Positions 19,730 through 29,217 of a stretch of DNA of 64,000 nucleotides are shown one piece after another. The stretch is from Glaciecola sp. HTCC2999 (GTDB lineage Bacteria; Pseudomonadota; Gammaproteobacteria; Enterobacterales; Alteromonadaceae): assembly GCF_000155775.1 (NCBI RefSeq), contig NZ_DS989811.1:63245-127244 (forward strand). Reading direction: 5' to 3'. Numbering within the stretch: the first letter of the stretch is position 1; the number at the start of each line of letters is the position of its first letter. Under the pieces are notes generated by a model. That model did not search any database and had not been told where the DNA came from. It saw nothing but the letters and a program-made list of their open reading frames with translations. A program made the position numbers and the translations under genes.

Positions 19730-20479
19730 ATGAAACGATTTACACATTCAGCATTGGCACTTTGTGTCTCGACATTATTTTCATTCACCTCAATATCAGC
19801 TAGTGCCCAGGTTGCAGATGCTGTGACGACATATAAAAATGAACCGGCTACCACTCATACCAACATTGGCTTTGGCACAGGGCTAGTCGCTGGAGCTGCA
19901 TTAGGTGGCCCTGTTGGTGCTATCATTGGTGCAACGTTGGGCGTGTTGATGGTTGAAGAGCATAACGATGATCAACACATTGCTACATTAAAAACCGATT
20001 TATTGGCTGCATATGATCATCATCAAACCCAAGCCCAAACCATTGCACAGTTACAACAAATGGTGGATGAACCTGTTATTCAACAGGTGAATTACACCAC
20101 GCCAAGTGTGTTTGATTTTCCTGAAATGCAGAGCCATATCCAGTTCACCACAGGGATAAGTGAGGTTGCTAGTGCATATCATGGACAGTTAGCGTTATTA
20201 GCTCAGGTACTCACTAAACAACCGCAGTTGCAAGTAACTTTGACTGGCTTTGCAGATTTACGTGGTACTGATGATGATAATTTAGCGTTATCTAGTGCGC
20301 GTGTTGCAGCGGTGAAGAGTATGTTAGTCAAGGAAGGTGTCTCTGAGGATCAAATCAAAACGATTGCATTAGGTGAAGCCAGAGCACTGCAAACATCAAA
20401 CTGGGATGAATCTTTAGTCTTTGATCGACGCGTGACAATTGATTTGGCACCCAATGTGACAATGACGGCGTCTAATTAG
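19730..20479 (+). CDS. OmpA-family protein of the dedicated sortase system (PdsO-like)
   Basis: A 249-residue envelope protein. A signal peptide ends around SISASA-Q (about residue 26). A glycine-zipper segment (GTGLVAGAALGGPVGAIIG, about 46-65) is followed by a coiled region and a C-terminal OmpA/MotB-like peptidoglycan-binding domain (about 150-240: LTGFADLRG, then LSSARVAAV and FDRRVTIDL). It has the position and domain plan of the OmpA protein accompanying marine proteobacterial sortases. RBS AAAAGGAAAC precedes ATG. Confidence 0.83.
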   Translation: MKRFTHSALALCVSTLFSFTSISASAQVADAVTTYKNEPATTHTNIGFGTGLVAGAALGGPVGAIIGATLGVLMVEEHNDDQHIATLKTDLLAAYDHHQTQAQTIAQLQQMVDEPVIQQVNYTTPSVFDFPEMQSHIQFTTGISEVASAYHGQLALLAQVLTKQPQLQVTLTGFADLRGTDDDNLALSSARVAAVKSMLVKEGVSEDQIKTIALGEARALQTSNWDESLVFDRRVTIDLAPNVTMTASN

Positions 20480-20495
20480 ACTAAGGGGAAAAATT

Positions 20496-22769
20496 ATGCG
20501 GGTGACATCATTTAATACGTTAACCATGAAGTTCAAGACGCTCTTGGTATCAGGAGTAACAGCTGCGGCAGTATTAACAGGAGTCGCCTTAGCTAATGTG
20601 GGCTGGCTAGATGAGGCAGATATCCCAATAGACAGTGTGACACCCATAGCGTCATCCACATCACTTCAGCGTGCGTCTAACACGTCTGTCACGAGTCAGC
20701 CTGTTATTATTAACGTGGATGGTAACTATGGCCTAATCAATCGCCAAGCCCCTATTGTGACGAATATTTTTCAAGTAGAAGAGGGGACGTTATTTATTCC
20801 CGTAGCGCCTAAGTCAAGCGAGACAAAATCATTGACTGGAGAATCGCTTGAAAGCCAACCACAGATGTATGTCCCCAGTCCAATCATAAGTACTGACGTT
20901 GAGATGAATGTGACTGGTGTGGTAGAGCGGACGCGTATTACTCAGTATTTTGTCAATACAAGTCAAGAGTGGATAGATGCGACTTACGTATTTCCTGTCC
21001 CTCTGGGGGCGGCTGTTGATGAGTTATACATGCAAATAGGTACACGGACAATTGAAGGTGTAATACAAGAAAAAGCCCAAGCTAAAAAGACGTTTAATAA
21101 AGCGAAAGCCGGTGGTAAAAAAGCCAGTTTGGTGGAACAAAAACGTCCCAACTTGTTTACCAATACTATTGCTAACATTGGGCCTGGCGAGCATATATCG
21201 ATCACCATTTCCTATCAAAATATCGCGCAATATACTGATGGTGAGTATTTGGTACGATTACCTATGACGTTGTCACAGCGCTATGCGGGAGAGCTTAACA
21301 GTGTTGATGGGAGTGGGGAGTCGCTCGATCCTGTCGATCCCGATTATGCTCACAAACAATATGCAATGGATGTTGTGTTAACGTTAAATACACAGTCAGC
21401 TGATACGCGCATCACATCGACGACTCATCACATAGAAAGTGAAGCGATTGATAAAGGAATATATCAAGTTCGTTTAGCTGAAGAGGATGTGGCGAATCGT
21501 GATTTTGTCGTATCCTGGTCACTAGGAAATACAGATGATGCTGTGGTAGGGCATTACCAAGAATACATTGACGGTACTACTTATGGTCTCATCCATGTGG
21601 TGCCACCGGTAATATCTCACGATCCTTCTTCAATGGCTTCAACCGTGACACCATCGATTCAACAAAATACAATATTTGTTCTCGATTCATCGGGTTCAAT
21701 GCATGGTACAGCCTTAACACAAGCTATCGATGCCATCAGGGAGGGAGTCTCATATTTGACAGAGCATGACACGTTTAACATTGTTGATTTTGATAGTGAA
21801 GCTCGTGCTTTGTGGCGTCAAAGCCAATTTGCTGATGAGGTGAGTAAGGCCGAAGCAATGAGGTTTTTGCGTCATGTTGATTCAGATGGGGGGACCAATA
21901 TGCAAGATGCTTTGGCCCTATCATTGACGCAGTTATTAGATAGTTCAACAGGTTTGACTCAAGTCATATTTGTGACTGATGGCAGTATCAACAATGAGCG
22001 TGAATTATTAAAGCAAATCGCTGAACAGCTCGGTGACAAACGCCTATTCACTGTTGGTATTGGAGCGGCGCCGAATAGTCATTTTATGGAATACGCGGCG
22101 ATGTTAGGTAAGGGCACGTATACGTATATTGATGATTTAACTGAGATTCAACCTAAAATGGCGTATTTGTTCTCGCAATTACGTTCGCCGATGATCACGG
22201 ATATTCAATTGACTCCAAGTGAGGAGCTATCCTTATATCCACAAGTATTACCGGATATCTATCTGGATCAGCCGGTGGTGCTCAGTTATCGCTATGATGG
22301 GGTTGCGGATCAGCCTGAGCCGTTAACCATCAAGGGGCGTTTAGGCTCAGATGAAACAGGGCTTGAGCAAATATGGAGTCAAGCGCTGCCGGTGTCATCG
22401 CATCTTACTATGGGCTTAAATAAGCTCTGGGCGCGCGCAAAAATTAAAAACATTGAATCATGGTGGCATACCAATACTGAATATCTTCCTGAAGAGTTAC
22501 CTGACATCATGCAGGCTAAGATCACAGAAACGGCCCTGTCAGCAAAGATAATCAGCCGTTTCACGTCACTTGTCGCGGTCGATGTTACACCGTCTAAACC
22601 GATGGGCAAGCAATCAAAAGCAGTCGATGTATTGAATGCTAAAGCACAGCACTTAGTCGGCCAACTGCCTCAAACTAGCTTAGGTTTGGGCATATATGGT
22701 TGGTTGGGATGGATCGGATTAGGCTTTTGGGGCATAGGCTATTCAATTATTAAGTGGATAGTTCGATGA
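20496..22769 (+). CDS. Sortase target protein with VIT and VWA domains and LPQTS sorting signal
   Basis: A 757-residue surface-type protein. After an N-terminal membrane/signal segment (about 10-30), a VIT domain covers about 125-260 and a von Willebrand A domain about 390-560, with metal-site residues starting at Asp397 in FVLDSSGSM. The C-terminus is a sortase sorting signal: LPQTS at about 724-728, a Gly/Trp-rich hydrophobic helix, and a basic end (KWIVR). It is the only gene in the window with such a tail, and its sortase is encoded next with a four-base overlap (ATGA). The function of the anchored protein is unknown. A later start at 20526 is possible. Confidence 0.88.
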   Translation: MRVTSFNTLTMKFKTLLVSGVTAAAVLTGVALANVGWLDEADIPIDSVTPIASSTSLQRASNTSVTSQPVIINVDGNYGLINRQAPIVTNIFQVEEGTLFIPVAPKSSETKSLTGESLESQPQMYVPSPIISTDVEMNVTGVVERTRITQYFVNTSQEWIDATYVFPVPLGAAVDELYMQIGTRTIEGVIQEKAQAKKTFNKAKAGGKKASLVEQKRPNLFTNTIANIGPGEHISITISYQNIAQYTDGEYLVRLPMTLSQRYAGELNSVDGSGESLDPVDPDYAHKQYAMDVVLTLNTQSADTRITSTTHHIESEAIDKGIYQVRLAEEDVANRDFVVSWSLGNTDDAVVGHYQEYIDGTTYGLIHVVPPVISHDPSSMASTVTPSIQQNTIFVLDSSGSMHGTALTQAIDAIREGVSYLTEHDTFNIVDFDSEARALWRQSQFADEVSKAEAMRFLRHVDSDGGTNMQDALALSLTQLLDSSTGLTQVIFVTDGSINNERELLKQIAEQLGDKRLFTVGIGAAPNSHFMEYAAMLGKGTYTYIDDLTEIQPKMAYLFSQLRSPMITDIQLTPSEELSLYPQVLPDIYLDQPVVLSYRYDGVADQPEPLTIKGRLGSDETGLEQIWSQALPVSSHLTMGLNKLWARAKIKNIESWWHTNTEYLPEELPDIMQAKITETALSAKIISRFTSLVAVDVTPSKPMGKQSKAVDVLNAKAQHLVGQLPQTSLGLGIYGWLGWIGLGFWGIGYSIIKWIVR

Positions 22770-23326
22770 AAATGATTATACATTACAGTGCAGTAGCAAT
22801 ACTGATGCTGCTTCTCACTTCTACGTGGGGACAGGCGGGATATTATGTTGCTAAAGCACACTTGGCACAACATCTCATTGCTCAAGCATGGGAACAGCAG
22901 TTAAATCATGGCGAGATTGTCGCTCCGTGGTCTTGGGCGGATACTTATCCAATCGCAAAATTGACATTGGATGATGGTTATCCTTTGTATGTGTTAGCGG
23001 GTGCGAATAATCGAAATTTAGCATTTGGTCCAGTGTTACTGACCTCGGATATCACTTCGCCAAATATTGCAATTGCGGCACATAATGATAGTCATTTTGC
23101 ATCGTTAGAGCATGTCGCGGTAGGTGATACGATACGGTTAGAATTTGAAGATATGCGTAAAGTGTATCAGGTGGAGCATATCCGTATAATTGATCAACAC
23201 GATGTACATATATTATCTCAATATGCAGGACAGCAAGTGACATTAATTACCTGTTATCCATTTGAGACAGAAATGTCCTCGACGGATTTACGTTATGTAG
23301 TACAGGGAAGTCTGGTGAATTATTGA
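22766..23326 (+). CDS. Class GN sortase
   Basis: A 186-residue transpeptidase that cleaves the LPQTS motif of the preceding gene product. The N-terminal hydrophobic segment (about 5-25) anchors it in the inner membrane. The catalytic set is visible: His106 in AAHNDSHF, Cys163 in LITCYPF and Arg176 in LRYVV. ATG 22766 overlaps the target gene stop; an upstream GTG at 22754 is less likely. Gram-negative bacteria rarely use sortases; here one enzyme serves one substrate. Confidence 0.9.
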   Translation: MKMIIHYSAVAILMLLLTSTWGQAGYYVAKAHLAQHLIAQAWEQQLNHGEIVAPWSWADTYPIAKLTLDDGYPLYVLAGANNRNLAFGPVLLTSDITSPNIAIAAHNDSHFASLEHVAVGDTIRLEFEDMRKVYQVEHIRIIDQHDVHILSQYAGQQVTLITCYPFETEMSSTDLRYVVQGSLVNY

Positions 23327-23350
23327 TTTGAGACTCTCTGTAGCAATGCA

Positions 23351-24106
23351 TTATCTGCCCATCAGTTCATACATGCACATATTGACGGCACTGGCTAAAT
23401 TCAACGATTCAATATTGCCTGCACCTTTGATAGTAAATGCGGTGGCAGGCATCTGCGTCAATGCGTCTCGCGGAACGCCGCGAGCTTCATTCCCAAATAC
23501 ATAACAAGGCATCGTCTTAAATGATGTGGCAGCGATAGACTCACCATTCATATCTAGATAGGCAAATTCATCAAAGCGTTCATTGAGTTGAGCTAAACTA
23601 ATATCTTGCTCGATAGGCACATAGAAAAGTGCTCCCATACTGGCACGCACCACTTTGGCATTAAATGGGTCAACACTGTTAGGGCTGAGTAATAACGTAA
23701 CATCACCAAACCATGCAAGGGTGCGAATAATCGTCCCGAGGTTACCCGGATCTTGAACCTCATGCAGATATACATAACGTTGGCTATCCGCTGATGTTGT
23801 GGTGTTGGTAGTTAATTGATCGGTTGATTCAAGGGGGACACAGGCGATAATCCCTGGGGGAGTCTTGGTATCACTGATATTATTCATTTGCTTCGTTGTC
23901 AATTCAATGACATTAAAGCTTATCGGTAAATCATGCGCCCATTGAACATATTCCGGGGAGACATATAAGATACTTTTTAAAAGATGCGGTTGTCGTTCAG
24001 AGGCTTTGACTAACTCCAAAATGAGATGCTCACCTTCTAATAAGTAATGCCCGAATTCAGCACGGTATTTTTTCTGGTGGAGCTTTTTAACGTTGTCGAG
24101 CTTCAT
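23351..24106 (-). CDS. RNA 2'-O-methyltransferase, TrmH/SpoU family
   Basis: A 251-residue SPOUT methyltransferase acting on rRNA or tRNA ribose. An N-terminal substrate-binding domain begins KKLHQKKYRAEFGHYLLEGEHL. The SPOUT motifs are seen as LHEVQDPGNLGTIIRT, then FGNEARGVPRDAL, and ESLNLASAVNMCMYEL at the C-terminus, which forms the knot. I place the start at ATG 24106; the longer frame up to 24241 would run into the divergent rlmE start. The modified nucleotide cannot be told. Confidence 0.87.
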   Translation of the reverse strand: MKLDNVKKLHQKKYRAEFGHYLLEGEHLILELVKASERQPHLLKSILYVSPEYVQWAHDLPISFNVIELTTKQMNNISDTKTPPGIIACVPLESTDQLTTNTTTSADSQRYVYLHEVQDPGNLGTIIRTLAWFGDVTLLLSPNSVDPFNAKVVRASMGALFYVPIEQDISLAQLNERFDEFAYLDMNGESIAATSFKTMPCYVFGNEARGVPRDALTQMPATAFTIKGAGNIESLNLASAVNMCMYELMGR

Positions 24107-24234
24107 GTCAACTTCCTGAGTGCAATAAGATGGATACGCGTAAATCTGATATGAAATGAACGAGTCGTTTGCAAATCTAGTTGGGCAGTTTACAATATGA
24201 CTCGTCTTAACGAAACCACAAGCACCGATTATCC

Positions 24235-24855
24235 ATGGCAAAACCTAAACCCAGCAAAAAATGGATGGAAGACCATCTGAATGATCCTTATGTCAAAAAA
24301 GCCCAAGTTGATGGGTATCGTTCGCGTGCCAGTTATAAGCTGATTGAGATCAACGAAAAAGATCAGTTAGTGCGTCCAGGCAATATTGTCATGGATTTGG
24401 GATCTGCACCAGGTGGTTGGTCGCAAGTACTTGCGCCTATGGTTGGTGATGCAGGGCGTGTCATTGCGTCAGATATTTTACCCATGGATAGCATTGTAGG
24501 GGTATCTTTTCTACAAGGTGATTTCACTGATGAGGCCGTTTATAACGCGATTTTAAAAGAGCTTGGCGATGATCGCGTCGATACAGTGGTATCAGATATG
24601 GCGCCAAATTTAAGTGGCAATAATACAACCGACCAATACTCCTCAATTTATTTAGTAGAACTGGCGCTAGATATGGCACGCAATGTATTGAAGCCAGGTG
24701 GTGGGTTTTGTGCCAAAGTATTCCAAGGCGTTGGGTATGAAGAATATGTTAAAGAGGTGCGTCAATCATTCTCAAAGGTCATTATCCGCAAACCTGCAGC
24801 ATCGCGTCCACGTTCTCGAGAGGTCTATGTTGTCGGGAAAGGTTTTAAAGGTTAG
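24235..24855 (+). CDS. rlmE: 23S rRNA U2552 2'-O-ribose methyltransferase RlmE/FtsJ
   Basis: A 206-residue SAM-dependent methyltransferase of the usual FtsJ length. Start region [20 protein letters not shown] and the SAM motif [15 protein letters not shown] are diagnostic. The catalytic residues appear as Asp in VVSDMAPN, Lys in FCAKVFQG and Glu in SREVYVVG. It acts late in 50S subunit assembly. The gene is divergent from the TrmH-family gene. Confidence 0.95.
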   Translation: MAKPKPSKKWMEDHLNDPYVKKAQVDGYRSRASYKLIEINEKDQLVRPGNIVMDLGSAPGGWSQVLAPMVGDAGRVIASDILPMDSIVGVSFLQGDFTDEAVYNAILKELGDDRVDTVVSDMAPNLSGNNTTDQYSSIYLVELALDMARNVLKPGGGFCAKVFQGVGYEEYVKEVRQSFSKVIIRKPAASRPRSREVYVVGKGFKG

Positions 24856-24896
24856 TACGTTTCTCAGTCTAGGGTGTGGCTATTAGCGTAGTTTAG

Positions 24897-25223
24897 CTAT
24901 TCGATTAACAATAATGGGATTTTATTCGCCACGCCGTTCCATTTGTCTGCATCGGCAGGGGCAGGTTTCATCTCATTAATATTGGGCCATTGTTTGGCAA
25001 GCTCTGCATTCAGTTCAAGAAATTGGGCTTGATCAGGAGATATCTTTTCATCTTGAACGATCGCATCTGCCGGACATTCAGGAACACATAGCTCACAATC
25101 AATACAGATATCGGGGTCTATTACCAGAAAATTGGGGCCTTCAAAAAACGCATCCACAGGACAAACTGCCACACAATCGGTGTATTTACACTTAATACAA
25201 TTATCAGTAACGACAAACGTCAT
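24897..25223 (-). CDS. fdxA: Ferredoxin FdxA, 3Fe-4S/4Fe-4S type
   Basis: A 108-residue ferredoxin of the 7Fe group. The cysteine pattern [14 protein letters not shown] and, 27 residues on, [12 protein letters not shown] gives one 3Fe-4S and one 4Fe-4S site. The C-terminal extension NAELAKQWP is typical of FdxA. Soluble electron carrier; partner unknown. Confidence 0.93.
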   Translation of the reverse strand: MTFVVTDNCIKCKYTDCVAVCPVDAFFEGPNFLVIDPDICIDCELCVPECPADAIVQDEKISPDQAQFLELNAELAKQWPNINEMKPAPADADKWNGVANKIPLLLIE

Positions 25224-25417
25224 GGGCTTACACTCTTAGGTGATATGGATGGTGTTGAATTATAAAGTGCTCTTGTTAAAACTCAAGTATCCTTGATGAT
25301 CCTGCGTAATTACCATCATGGCTGTTGTAAACTAGACTATCTAAAGCAACCTAACTGCTTTAAAATGGACACGCCCTGACAGAAAGGCTGTCCGGCATAG
25401 TGATGAGAACTTCCAAT

Positions 25418-27040
25418 ATGTTACGTTTGACTGATATTAAACTTCCCCTAAATCATGATGAGCAGGCCATTGAAGCTGCGATTTTAGATAAACTCCAAAT
25501 CGATAAAAGCCAATTACGTTCGTTTAATGTTTTCAAGCGTGGTTACGACGCGCGTAATAACAAAAACATCATGTTGATTTACACGCTAGATATCGATACC
25601 GAATGTAACGCTGAATTACTTGAACACTTTGCTAAAGACCAATATGTTCGTGCTACCCCAGATATGACCTATAAGTTTGTCACGCAAGCACCAGCAGATT
25701 TGAGTGAGCGTCCTGTAGTGGTAGGCTTGGGTCCTTGTGGATTATTTGCTGCACTCATTTTGGCGCAAATGGGCTTTAAGCCTATCGTCCTTGAACGGGG
25801 CAAAGCGGTGCGTGAGCGTACTAAAGACACCTTTGGATTTTGGCGTAAGCAGCCACTTAATCCAGAATCCAATGTTCAATTTGGTGAGGGCGGCGCGGGT
25901 ACGTTTTCAGATGGGAAGTTATATTCTCAAGTGAAAGACCGTAAACATTATGGCCGTAAAGTGTTGCATGAATTTGTGGCAGCTGGTGCACCTGAAGAAA
26001 TTATGTACGTCAGTAAACCCCATATTGGTACCTTTAAGCTGGTGAATATGGTGGAAAAAATGCGTGCGGAGATCATCTCTTTGGGGGGTGAAATCCGCTT
26101 CAGTACGCGTGTCGATAAACTCGATTTAGTCCCAGATGGTGATGATCATGCGATTCAAGGCTTACACCTGTCTGATGGCAGTTATTTAGCGGCCAAACAT
26201 GTGATTTTAGCGGTAGGTCATAGTGCTCGTGATACGTTTAAAGCATTGCATGAGCAAGGCGTCTATGTCGAAGCTAAACCCTTCTCGATAGGTTTTCGCA
26301 TTGAGCATGAGCAAAGCATGATTGATACGTGCCGTTTTGGTGATAATGCCGGCAATCCCATCCTAGGAGCAGCTGATTATAAGTTAGTACATCACTGTAA
26401 AAATGGCCGAACTGTGTATAGTTTTTGTATGTGTCCTGGAGGCACTGTCGTGGCTGCCGCTTCTGAGCCGGGTCGCGTCGTGACGAATGGCATGAGCCAA
26501 TATTCACGCCATGAACGTAACGCCAATAGCGCGATTGTGGTAGGGATTACTCCAGAAGAAGATTATCCTGGTGATCCGTTAGCAGGTATAGAGCTGCAAC
26601 GTCGTTTGGAAGAAATGGCGTTTGCCGCTGGTGGTGAAAATTATCATGCCCCTGCTCAGCTTATTGGCGATTTTTTGAAAGGCCAAGCCAGTGAAGACTT
26701 AGGTGAGGTCAAACCCTCATATACGCCAGGTGTGACGTTAACAGATTTGAGTAAAGTGGTACCAGATTATGTGACCCATGCTATTCGTGAAGCGATCCCC
26801 GCGTTTAATAAACAAATTACAGGCTTTGCCAAAAAAGACGGTCTACTCACAGGCGTGGAAACACGTACCTCGTCTCCTATTTGTATTAAGCGAGACAAAG
26901 ACTATCAAAGTGTCAATGTTAAAGGACTATACCCCGCCGGTGAAGGCGCTGGCTATGCCGGTGGTATTTGGTCTGCAGGGATTGATGGTATTCGAGTGGC
27001 AGAGGCAGTAGCGTTGTCTGTGGTAGGTGAGACAGTGTAA
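25418..27040 (+). CDS. NAD(P)/FAD-dependent dehydrogenase, uncharacterised family (COG2509-like)
   Basis: A protein of about 540 residues. After an N-terminal domain of about 90 residues (KLPLNHDEQAIEAAI...), an FAD-binding Rossmann motif VVVGLGPCGLFAALILAQMG lies near 100-120, followed by QFGEGGAGTFSDGKLYS and, at the C-terminus, the FAD motif LYPAGEGAGYAGGIWSAG. This layout is that of a widespread but uncharacterised FAD-dependent dehydrogenase family. I prefer ATG 25418 over ATG 25400 or 25403 because the conserved protein begins at MLRLTDIKLP. Substrate unknown. Confidence 0.85.
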   Translation: MLRLTDIKLPLNHDEQAIEAAILDKLQIDKSQLRSFNVFKRGYDARNNKNIMLIYTLDIDTECNAELLEHFAKDQYVRATPDMTYKFVTQAPADLSERPVVVGLGPCGLFAALILAQMGFKPIVLERGKAVRERTKDTFGFWRKQPLNPESNVQFGEGGAGTFSDGKLYSQVKDRKHYGRKVLHEFVAAGAPEEIMYVSKPHIGTFKLVNMVEKMRAEIISLGGEIRFSTRVDKLDLVPDGDDHAIQGLHLSDGSYLAAKHVILAVGHSARDTFKALHEQGVYVEAKPFSIGFRIEHEQSMIDTCRFGDNAGNPILGAADYKLVHHCKNGRTVYSFCMCPGGTVVAAASEPGRVVTNGMSQYSRHERNANSAIVVGITPEEDYPGDPLAGIELQRRLEEMAFAAGGENYHAPAQLIGDFLKGQASEDLGEVKPSYTPGVTLTDLSKVVPDYVTHAIREAIPAFNKQITGFAKKDGLLTGVETRTSSPICIKRDKDYQSVNVKGLYPAGEGAGYAGGIWSAGIDGIRVAEAVALSVVGETV

Positions 27041-27055
27041 CTACGCAAAGTTGTG

Positions 27056-27093
27056 AGCACTTTTTACTTACCTTTGCGTCAATAAAAAGTGCT
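27056..27093. terminator. Bidirectional terminator between convergent genes
   Basis: An 11-bp perfect stem (AGCACTTTTTA with its complement) separated by 16 bases. The T-rich arms on both strands suit termination of the oxidoreductase from the left and the S9 peptidase from the right. Confidence 0.75.
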
Positions 27094-27115
27094 GACGAAA
27101 AAAGATAATTACTAT

Positions 27116-29197
27116 TTATTTTGCCTCTTTATCACTATCAACTGTCTTATATTTATCAAACCACGTGATAATGTGCCCAATCTTACGTGCAAGATTCGAT
27201 GGTTTCACCGCAATGCCATGATAGGCTCCTTGAATGCGCACCATCGCACTTTCAACTTTCTGTAGTCGCAATGCCCCATAATATTGTTCACTTTCTGCCA
27301 TTGGGGTGCGCACATCCAGCTCGCCCGTTAACACCATAGTTGGTGTGGTGACATTACCGACAAGGCGTAAAGGCGAGCGTTGCCAATACTGATCAATATC
27401 GTTCCATGGTAAGTCGGTGAACCAATATTTGGTCATAAAGGTGTAGATATCGGATGTGCCGATCATGCTGATCCAATTAATCACGGGTTTAGCGACCACT
27501 GCAGCTGTGAAACGGTCGGTATTGCCAATGATCCATGCGGTTAGTACGCCACCGCCTGAGCCGCCGGTCACAAATAAATTATCGGTATCAATATAGCCTT
27601 CATCAATCACCGCATCGACCATATCCATGAGGTCGTTGTAATCTTGAGAAGGATAGTTTTTATCAATCAGGTTAGCGAACTCAGCACCTTGTGAGGTCGA
27701 GCCGCGCGGGTTGCCATAGACTACAACGTAGCCAGCGGCAGCAAACATTTGAACTTCAGTAGAAAACTCAGGGCCATACGCGGTGTGGGGACCGCCGTGG
27801 ATCTCTAAAATAAGTGGGTATTGTTTCTTAGGATCAAATTGCGGGGGTTTAACGACCCACGCCATCAATTCACGTTCATCGACCGAGCTTTTCATTGTGA
27901 TAAGTTCTGGCGCATTGAGTGTTTTATGTCCCAATACATCACTGTTTAAATCAGTCAAGGTAGTGAGTTTATCACCCGAGAGTACCGCTAAATCAGCCGG
28001 ACTGATACCGGTAGAATGGGTCAACACCACCTCACCAGCACTGGTTACAGCAAAGTCACCAGAGGTATATGGACGGCCAATACTTTGCCCTCCTAATGCG
28101 CGTGATAACACGTTCAATTCACGAGACAAACTCACATTCGCAACGAGTTTCTCACCACGATCATCATAACTGATATACAGTGACTCACTATCAGCAGCCC
28201 ATTGCACATCATCTACCGCACGGTCGAGTGTTGGCGTGAGTGCTCTAGTACCATTATCGGTTAAATTCATTATAAACAGCTGTTCGAGTTGATTCGATTT
28301 ACCATTATCGTCAAATCCAGTAAACGCAAGATATTGTCCATCAGGACTGAGTGCTGCAATATTCTCAGGACCTGTGTTGTTGGTTAACGCCGTATATGTG
28401 CCGTCACTCAGATCCACTTTTAATATATCTGTATTAAAGATATCAAACTCACGATCATCGCGAATATTCGCCGACATCAACACCGATTTGCCGTCTGCTG
28501 CCCAGATGACCTTACTAGCAAAGTCATATTGCCCTTGTGTAACTTGTCGCGGTGTTCCACCAATCGTTGGTACAACATAGAGATGAGTATTGCCAGGAGC
28601 TTTCATTCCTGAGCCATCACGTTGAAATAAGGTGTTATCGATGTAATGCGCATCTTCAGCCCATGTTGCACCTTTCGGTTTGAACCCGAGGCTGAATTTG
28701 GGCTTAGCATTGGTTGGGGTGAACATCGTAAATGCGATGTGTTTATCATCAGGTGAGAAACTGATGTTACTCGGTGAGCTTTGCACATTGGTCACTTTTA
28801 TAGTGGTGTTGGAGGCAAAGTCATGTACATAAATTTGTGGCGTGCCGGAGCGAGTCGAGATATACGCTATTTTTGAAGCGCTGTTAGAAAGTACCGCAGA
28901 ATAATGATTATATTCATCTGAGATAAATGGAAGATGCGCAGATCCATCTAGTTGCACCGTCCATAGGTTAATACGTTTATTATCCGCCATAATATTCATA
29001 CTATGACGCTCGTATAAGACGGTCTTTTGATCGTTTAGTATGATGGGATTAGCGCTGAATTCTAAATGAAATAGATCTTCATAGCTGAGGGTGTCATGTT
29101 CATCGGCAATGGCATGATAACTAACGCTTGACGTAAGAAGGGCAAGGAGTAGAGCTTGCCAGTACATTAAAAAGGGTTTCTTTATCTGATGTAGCAT
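27116..29197 (-). CDS. S9 family peptidase, exported
   Basis: A 693-residue prolyl-oligopeptidase-family enzyme. The N-terminal hydrophobic stretch (about 8-30, ending SYHAIA) is a signal peptide. A TolB-like propeller covers about 45-420, with repeats such as NISFSPDDKHIAF. The hydrolase domain has the nucleophile in VTGGSGGGVL, Asp in TGELDVRTP and His in AYHGIA. It differs from the peptidase at 4048, which has GGSYGGY. Transcribed with the YjbH-like gene upstream (20-base gap), so the two may be co-expressed. Confidence 0.87.
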   Translation of the reverse strand: MLHQIKKPFLMYWQALLLALLTSSVSYHAIADEHDTLSYEDLFHLEFSANPIILNDQKTVLYERHSMNIMADNKRINLWTVQLDGSAHLPFISDEYNHYSAVLSNSASKIAYISTRSGTPQIYVHDFASNTTIKVTNVQSSPSNISFSPDDKHIAFTMFTPTNAKPKFSLGFKPKGATWAEDAHYIDNTLFQRDGSGMKAPGNTHLYVVPTIGGTPRQVTQGQYDFASKVIWAADGKSVLMSANIRDDREFDIFNTDILKVDLSDGTYTALTNNTGPENIAALSPDGQYLAFTGFDDNGKSNQLEQLFIMNLTDNGTRALTPTLDRAVDDVQWAADSESLYISYDDRGEKLVANVSLSRELNVLSRALGGQSIGRPYTSGDFAVTSAGEVVLTHSTGISPADLAVLSGDKLTTLTDLNSDVLGHKTLNAPELITMKSSVDERELMAWVVKPPQFDPKKQYPLILEIHGGPHTAYGPEFSTEVQMFAAAGYVVVYGNPRGSTSQGAEFANLIDKNYPSQDYNDLMDMVDAVIDEGYIDTDNLFVTGGSGGGVLTAWIIGNTDRFTAAVVAKPVINWISMIGTSDIYTFMTKYWFTDLPWNDIDQYWQRSPLRLVGNVTTPTMVLTGELDVRTPMAESEQYYGALRLQKVESAMVRIQGAYHGIAVKPSNLARKIGHIITWFDKYKTVDSDKEAK

Positions 29198-29217
29198 GCT
29201 CGACTCCTGTTCTTATG

